The translations under genes and the position numbers were made by a program. From contig JBOZIK010000001.1 in NCBI GenBank assembly GCA_051453625.1, positions 25,203,662-25,231,913 on the forward strand: DNA of 28,252 bases, read 5' to 3'. Within the stretch, counting starts at the first letter, position 1; every line of letters begins with the position of its first letter. This DNA comes from Welwitschia mirabilis. Taxonomy: Eukaryota; Gnetophyta; Gnetopsida; Welwitschiales. Below are positions 22,342 to 28,252 of this stretch, piece by piece. The notes below the pieces were generated by a model. That model ran no database searches. It had not been told where the DNA came from and saw only the letters and a program-made list of their open reading frames with translations.

Positions 22342-24461
22342 CAAATGGTTGATGTTTTAGTACTTTATAGCTTAGTCCTAAGGAGAAATAGGATGAAGAA
22401 CTTTAATGGATATTTGACTATAGACCTTTCACATATGTGACTTCCATATGGTCAAAAAACAAATGAGATATTAATTTATAAGGAATCATACATGAAATAT
22501 CATATTAATTTCAATAGTATAATTCTGTAATTAAGTCTAATAATAAATTATATGGCACGTGCACCATTTCTGAGGAAATTATAGAATTTAAACTTATTCC
22601 AACTTCTCATATTCTTAAGGTTTAAGGGTTATATTACTAATAATATAGTAAAAAATGAAGACTTATGTTTAGTTCTTAAATTTACCTTAAAAATAAGAAT
22701 TAAGTTCCTTTGTATTTTTGGTGATTTATAACTCATTATCAATTACCTTAAGGATATCTATTTAGGAAATAATAAATTTTTTAAGGAATATTATTATATT
22801 ATCCATAAATTCTATAGTTAATTTTTAGCTCTTAATTTAACATTAGTTCCTCAAAATTAAAATCATAAGGCTCATGAATTAGCTTAACTAGCTTCTCTAG
22901 CTATTATTTTGGGTTTAGTTTAATCTTCTTATGTGATAAGTCTTTGATATGGAAAACTAGATTTAATAGTTTTTAAATAATCAAGATATATTTAAAGATC
23001 AGTGAGTTGAAAGTTTGTCTAATGAGATGTCTAATTACTTTGATACTTATTCTAATGCTTCAAGTTTTGATTTGATCCTAAGCATGTATTAGATTTATAT
23101 CATGAGTTTATACAAAGTTCATTTAAGCAAGCTATTGAGGTTATACGCAAATGTCTTTTCATATGGTAAAAGTGAATTTTTATTCTAAGTAAGAAAATGT
23201 AAAGGAAGTAGTAGTCAATACTTATTTGCCTTCATTGCTTCATTATCATTTAATTGAATACTTCTGAGATTATATAGACATATTCATATTATCTTATAAG
23301 GAACTTAAAACCTTTAATCTAAATGACTCATAGAATTTTAGCTATGCCCAAATTTAAACCCTTTGTTTAAAAGCTTAGGGCCATGAATCCCAAATTAGAA
23401 CTTGATATGCATTAAGAGTTAAATAAATTAATTTAATTTAGGATCATGTATTCTATTAGATATACTACATGGTACTCTAATATCATTCCTATATACAAAA
23501 ATAATCGCAATACTAGACTTTGCATTGATTTTTGAAATCTTAACCAAGCCTTTATTACATATTAGTATCCATTACCTAAAGTTGATGAGATTATTCAAAA
23601 AGTCTCTAGTTATGAGATCTACTCCTTTTCAAATGGATTTTTATATTATAATCAAATTTTAATGCAAAAAAAGAAAAAGATTAAAAATGATATTATAACT
23701 AAATGGGGCACTCTTACTTTTAAAAGAATACATTTTCATTTGTTTAATACTGAAGAAACTTTCCAAAGGACTATGTGTAAATCTTTTTTTAAAATTATCA
23801 TCATTTTATTATTGTTTATTTAGATGATATCATTATATCTTTCTGTGAAGGCTCTAATAACATCAAGTACTTAAACGAAATCTTCAATTATTATAGAAAT
23901 TTTAGCATATTTTTAATCTAAAGAAAAGTGTCTTCAATCAAGAGTTTAGTATTTTGCTTAGATCTTATATTTTTATATTTGATGCAATAATTGACCCTGT
24001 AAAAATATCAATGATCGAGTAATTAGAATTTTCCAATTCAAATAAAGATTTGTAATCTTTCTCTAGGAAAATTAATTTTTTTAAAAACATTATTCTTGAC
24101 TTTATAAAAATTATTAATCCTTTTTAATAGATGCATAAAAAAGATCAAGAGGTAAAAATATCCTATAAGCATGAGCAATCTTTTTAGCTATTATCAAGTC
24201 TATTGTTGAAGTAGCTATTTTATTAGCACCAAATTTTAGTAAGGATTTGTTTTTATATGCCTTCTCATAATTTAATTACTTTAGTTTTATTCAAAAAGAA
24301 GGACAACAAGATTTTCCCATTTATTTTTTCAATACTACGCTAAAGGATGCCCAGCCGAAATATACCCAATTAGAAAGACATGCCTATGTTTCTGTTAAAG
24401 TAGTTTAATATTTTATTTATTTAAATAAGGTATAACAGGTAGTTTCTAATCCTATGAATAA

Positions 24462-24522
24462 NNNNNNNNNNNNNNNNNNNNNNNNNNNNNNNNNNNNNNN
24501 NNNNNNNNNNNNNNNNNNNNNN
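24462..24522. other. Assembly gap (61 N)
   Basis: Run of 61 N between the RNase H and integrase remnants. Confidence 0.99.
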
Positions 24523-26244
24523 GTTAAATTATCATTAAAAAGGGCTTCATGATTCATAAAATTACATTAGTTTGATTTTTAAAGTACAGTTGAAAAACTA
24601 TAAAATATTTTGAATTAGCTCATTATTTAGCTTGTAAATATTTGAAAGTCTGTCATAATGAATAACAGATAACTAAAGAAAATCATTAGTATTATGACTT
24701 ATATAATTATTCAAAAATAAGTTGTTTACCAATGTATTCAAATATTTTAGATAAAAAAGATTTTCTATAGAAATAGAAAATATTTAAAATCATTGATGAC
24801 ATTTTATATAGAACTTATTATAGAGGTATATTTCTTAGATGTTTTCTTCATTTCGAAGTCCAAGAAGTTTTAAATCAGTTCCATGACAATAAGTGCATTT
24901 ATTATGGAAATCTTATGGTAGTGGAAAGCCATATCTCAAGGAAAGTTTATTATTAACCATTCCTTAATAAAGATTGTATGGGAAAAATTAGAAAGTATTA
25001 GAAATATTAAGCTTATAGATTAAAATTAGCTAAGTAATCTACTCTCTTAAAATCCATATTTGAATTTATTCCTTTGAACATTTGGGGATTGAATTTCATC
25101 AGTATGATTCATCCTTCCTCATCCCAAGGCTAAAATTTTATTATAATAGCTATGTACTATTTTACAAAATGGCTAGAAGCTAAAGATCTCAAGAATTATA
25201 CTTCTAAGGAATTAATTGCATTTATTGAATATTTTATCTTAATAATGTTTGAAGTTCCAGAAATATTGGTTTTTGATAATTAGTCTATATTTATTTCTGT
25301 TTAGTTTATTATATGGACAAATAAGCACAAAATTCTTATAAGAAATTCATCTAGTTATTATCCTTAAGATAAGGGTTTAGCAAAATTAACAGTAAGAACA
25401 TTAGAGCTAAGTTAAAAAGGTTCATTAAAGGAAACCATCATGATAGGCATAACCAACTTACGTTTACTATCTAGGCTAATCATATTTGTTATTGAAAGAT
25501 TATTAAGGTTCCTTCATTTGAATTAGTATATGGTACTAAATCTCATATTTCTCTAAAATTGTATAAGCCTTTTTATGAAGCTCTAGTTAATTTGTATTAA
25601 AAGCCTTATGATTAAGAATGAATCCTCTTACATAAGTTAGGTGTAGAAGAATCATGCTTTAAAGTAGCACATATCTTTACTAAGTATAAGACTTTAATTA
25701 AATTTTGGTTTGACTGCAAGCATATATCAAGTCCTTTCAACTTGATGATTTATTTATGATATAAAAATTCATAAGAGATTAGAAAAATAATAAGTTCTCT
25801 CCTTCTTGGACAAGACCCTATGTTATTCATAAATGATGGGATCAGATACTTATCAGTTGGTTAATCTTTTGGAATAAATTATAGGTCTTTTATTTAATGT
25901 GTCTAATCTTAAATATCATTTTTCTAGCCCTAAATAGTGATAATTCTTTTTAATATTTATAAATACTATACATTCTTCTATTATTATTAGTTAAAGGTTA
26001 GCTCATATTTTCTTTTATATGTGTTATTCATTACTAGTAACTAAAAAGATATTATTCTTATAAATAAGCCTCATTTTGGATCATCATCCTCATTAAGAAT
26101 TTAAATTAAATGTGATGAAAGAAAACATGAATGTAGAATTTTGTAATAAGCTTGTTCCAGCACAGTTCTTACTTTTTGAAGGCACTGTTGTGTTTATCAC
26201 TCAAGTAATTCATAAAAATGTATTTCAATTTTGAATGTAACTAA

Positions 26245-26397
26245 ATTAACTTACTTTATAAATGGGTGGACCAAATTCTGGCAACCATGACTACCTTTGG
26301 AACTAACCCTCAAATCTCCATTTATTGGTTTAACAAGAATGGACATTTAGTTGTACCTTCATTACCAGTTCATCATCTTCCTCTGCATTATTTATAA
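26245..26397 (+). pseudogene. Short uninterrupted coding-like fragment, unrecognised
   Basis: Fifty codons without a stop, between stops at 26242 and 26395, in sequence where stops are otherwise dense. The peptide includes YKWVDQILATMTTFGTNPQ, then SIYWFNKNGHLVVPSLPVHH. It lies after the integrase and before direct repeat B, where some gypsy elements carry an extra 3' ORF. No family was recognised and no signal or membrane segment is visible. Confidence 0.3.
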
Positions 26398-26694
26398 AAT
26401 GTGCAATCATTAGTGTTGAAACAAGATAACATGTAAATGAAGGGAAAAGAGAAGATTAGAACAAGCTAATAAGGAGATGTATCTACTACTTTAATGAATG
26501 AGGATGCTTTCACCTCCTTTTATGATTTATTTTTAGAGATTATGGATATTGTTTAGAAGAAATAAAATAATACACATAAATCTATTATGCCGATTAGTGA
26601 CTCTTATGAAAAGGAATTAAAGATAATATTAGAATTAGTATTTAAGATTAGAGTTTTATGTTATCTTTATCTTTAGCTCTCAATGTGTAAGTAT

Positions 26695-26970
26695 GATCTA
26701 GTTGTTTTCTATATTTTTCATTTGGGTAGAAATGTTGCACATTTTAATTTAGATCTTATTTTTGAGCAAAACAACCTTAGTGGCTTCATAATGGTTTATA
26801 GAAGTAGAGGCATCATTTAGAGTTAGTATTTTTCTATCTTGTGCCTTACAGATGATAATTTTTATTTATTTTTTATTCAACCTATTAATGTGTTTAGCCA
26901 TCATTACTAGTAGCCACTATCTTCTACGCAATCAAATCTAGTTTAATGGATTGTTAGGAGTCTTATTTAT
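26695..26970 (+). repeat. Direct repeat B (probable LTR segment)
   Basis: Homologous to 15852-16120 (see repeat A). A TGGTAGGATT motif at 27191 lies 496 bp after its start, similar to the 451 bp in repeat A, so this copy too may be a 5' LTR followed by a PBS. That fits the gag fragment found downstream. Confidence 0.6.
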
Positions 26971-27399
26971 TCAGTAATAAAAACTATCATTTATTTCAAG
27001 TATTTTAGGCTAATTAGGCATGATTAAGTTATGATTTTTGTGGTTTTTATTGTTTTATTCAATTTATGCTATTCAAGTCATAAAAAACTAACATTTTACC
27101 TATATCGCTAATTTTTTTAAAGGTATTTGACTATATTCTAAAGGATTAGCCCAAAGTACAAGAGATAATTCCATAAAAATCTAGTAGCAGTGGTAGGATT
27201 CAATGGTGACATGGTTATGTTGCACCTCTTCAGTCCATTCTTATGTTCTTAGGCCTATGTAACTAACACTTTTATTGAGGCAATTAGTCTACTCATCTGA
27301 TATTTTTCAAGATTCTACAAATTCCAAAACCCTAATCATAACCTAATTTTTAGATTATAACAAGGCACTTGAGCCTCATTTTAAAACATCTTATCACAT

Positions 27400-27910
27400 A
27401 CTATCTTTTGAAAATATTTTGTGAAATTAGAGGAGCCCTAACTCTATCTACTATTATCCTTTTAATGTTTAGGAGTTAGCTTTAAATTTACCCTTATTTA
27501 TCTTTTTCTATATTTTTATGGTTTAGAGTTCAAAGATCCACACCTGGATCTTAAGAAGTTTAAATGCACTATTTTCATAATTCCACATAACCCAAATGTT
27601 GTAGGTGCTCTTAGCTTAACCTCTTTCCATTTTTCCTTAAGGAGAAAGTTAAATCTTAGGTAAACACTCTTAAACCTATTTCTATAACTACTTGGACTGA
27701 TCTTAATCCATCCTTCATCAAGAAATTCTTCCTAGTCATAAACGAATTACTTTAGAAGAGTAATTATGAACTTCTAATAGAAAAATGATGAAACTTTTTC
27801 TTAACCTTAGAAAGATTTAAGAATTTACTTCTTAAATTTTCTCAACATGGTTTTGAGCAAGGTAGAGTTATTAATTTCTTCTATAAAGGCCTTTCTTCAA
27901 ACCATAGGTA
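27400..27910 (+). pseudogene. Ty3/gypsy gag fragment
   Basis: From about 27640 the plus strand reads as a decayed retrotransposon Gag (capsid-type) domain: ITTWTDLNPSFIKKFFLV, then FLTLERFKNLLLKFSQHGFE and VINFFYKGLSSNHR. Plant gypsy Gag has the matching order W..L...F..KFFP, E.W.RF..LL..CP.HG and ..FY.GL. Several stops interrupt it. It lies downstream of direct repeat B and its PBS-like site, the expected place if B is a 5' LTR. The element would continue beyond the window, or be cut by the LTR-like sequence at 27935. Confidence 0.6.
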
Positions 27911-27934
27911 AGTTTTTAAGATAATGTATTAAAC

Positions 27935-28252
27935 TATAACACCCCAACCATTGCATTATATATTGCACTGGGTGTGTGCCATAGAGGTAGTAAGGATTAA
28001 TGGCAAGATCATGTCAAGCACCCTCTGTTATTCATTGGATATTTACATGTTCTTAATGAAGGTAGCCTTTTGAATTAATGTCTTACTCATAATAAATTTC
28101 TAAATTATTAAGGAGTTAATGTAGCATAATGTCTTGGGAAGTGTAACACCCCAACTTTAATTACCCTAATTAACCATTTTTTTTTTTTTGTATTCGTTAT
28201 TAACTATCATGCACAACGGAACCTAGGATCAAATCCTATTTAGACTCTATTA
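27935..28252 (+). repeat. Two LTR-start-like sequences (TRTAACACCCC)
   Basis: TATAACACCCCAACC at 27935 and TGTAACACCCCAACT at 28142 are about 207 bp apart. TGTAACACCC is a frequent 5' LTR terminus in plant Ty3/gypsy elements. The second begins with an intact TG and runs off the window, so an LTR probably starts at 28142. Confidence 0.45.

Larger units (their letters stand above)
21230..25930 (+). pseudogene. Ty3/gypsy pol pseudogene: protease, RT, RNase H, integrase
   Basis: Domains in order. A Lys-rich linker lies near 21640-21760. A protease-like LDTNSLANLMPFSI (Asp-Thr plus hydrophobic flap context) lies at 22030-22100. RT at 23340-23870 shows WYSNIIPIYKNN, RLCIDF and NLNQAF, YPLPKVDEIIQKVSSYEIYS, WGTLTFKRIHFHLFNTEETF and the catalytic HHFIIVYLDDIIIS (YLDD). 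RNase H shows PIYFFNTTLKDAQPKYTQLE near 24330-24400. Integrase has a zinc-binding-like EVLNQFHDNKCIYYGNL (near 24870), then a core of WGLNFISMIHP, YYFTKWLEA and PEILVFDN (25080-25290) and a SSYYPxDKGLAK motif. The C-terminal SPSWTRPYVI lies near 25800. Many stops and shifts and one N gap (24462-24522) show it is dead. The order PR-RT-RH-IN is diagnostic of Ty3/gypsy, not copia. Confidence 0.8.
15852..26970 (+). mobile_element. Very degraded Ty3/gypsy retrotransposon region
   Basis: Two direct repeats 10.84 kb apart bracket protease, RT, RNase H and integrase remnants in gypsy order (RT before integrase) on the plus strand. The 5' half (16.3-21.2 kb) holds unrecognised ORF remnants and no clear gag, so it may contain other insertions. 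It is interrupted by N runs at 19559-19579 and 24462-24522. Stops and frameshifts throughout show that it is long dead. Confidence 0.6.

Overview
The window is plant nuclear DNA: one intact, intron-containing, stress-type cytosolic HSP90 gene on the minus strand (about 3.8-6.8 kb), set in AT-rich, heavily decayed transposable-element sequence. The plant-type HSP90, the mix of Ty3/gypsy, copia-like, LINE and coding-poor LTR elements, and the very old state of most repeats fit a large repeat-rich land-plant genome, possibly a gymnosperm. The species cannot be fixed from the sequence alone. Five runs of N (three of exactly 100) mark draft-assembly gaps.

Layout. 1-0.5 kb: decayed gag-like fragment on the minus strand. 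0.5-2.4 kb: AT-rich spacer with two short tandem duplications. 2.37-3.64 kb: a higher-GC, gene-like block with a good TATA box and small open frames but no recognisable gene. 3.79-6.82 kb: HSP90 with 3' UTR, four coding exons, 5' UTR, TATA box and three heat-shock-element clusters. 6.9-7.8 kb: copia-like remnant (possible primer binding site plus a tandemly duplicated zinc-knuckle segment). 7.8-10.0 kb: LINE pseudogene with endonuclease and reverse transcriptase. 10.5-15.1 kb: an LTR element of about 4.6 kb with no recognisable protein, probably on the minus strand, with LTRs of about 1.45 kb and a third partial LTR copy between assembly gaps. 15.1-15.7 kb: a diverged duplicated repeat. 15.85-27.0 kb: a very degraded plus-strand Ty3/gypsy region (protease, RT, RNase H, integrase) between two direct repeats, with unrecognised ORF remnants in its 5' half. 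27.4-28.25 kb: a separate gag fragment and two TGTAACACCCC-type probable LTR starts.

The HSP90 gene is the only feature that looks functional. Its promoter predicts heat-inducible expression through heat shock factors. The least ordinary signal is in the 10.5-15.1 kb element. Its LTRs carry four copies of a module bounded by TCGTCC and GGACGA, nearly always exactly 36 bp long, at spacings of about 94-115 bp, and related modules recur in the internal region. Compensatory base changes between copies suggest that dyad or hairpin pairing was maintained. I found no CRISPR array, rRNA, convincing tRNA or prokaryotic-type system.
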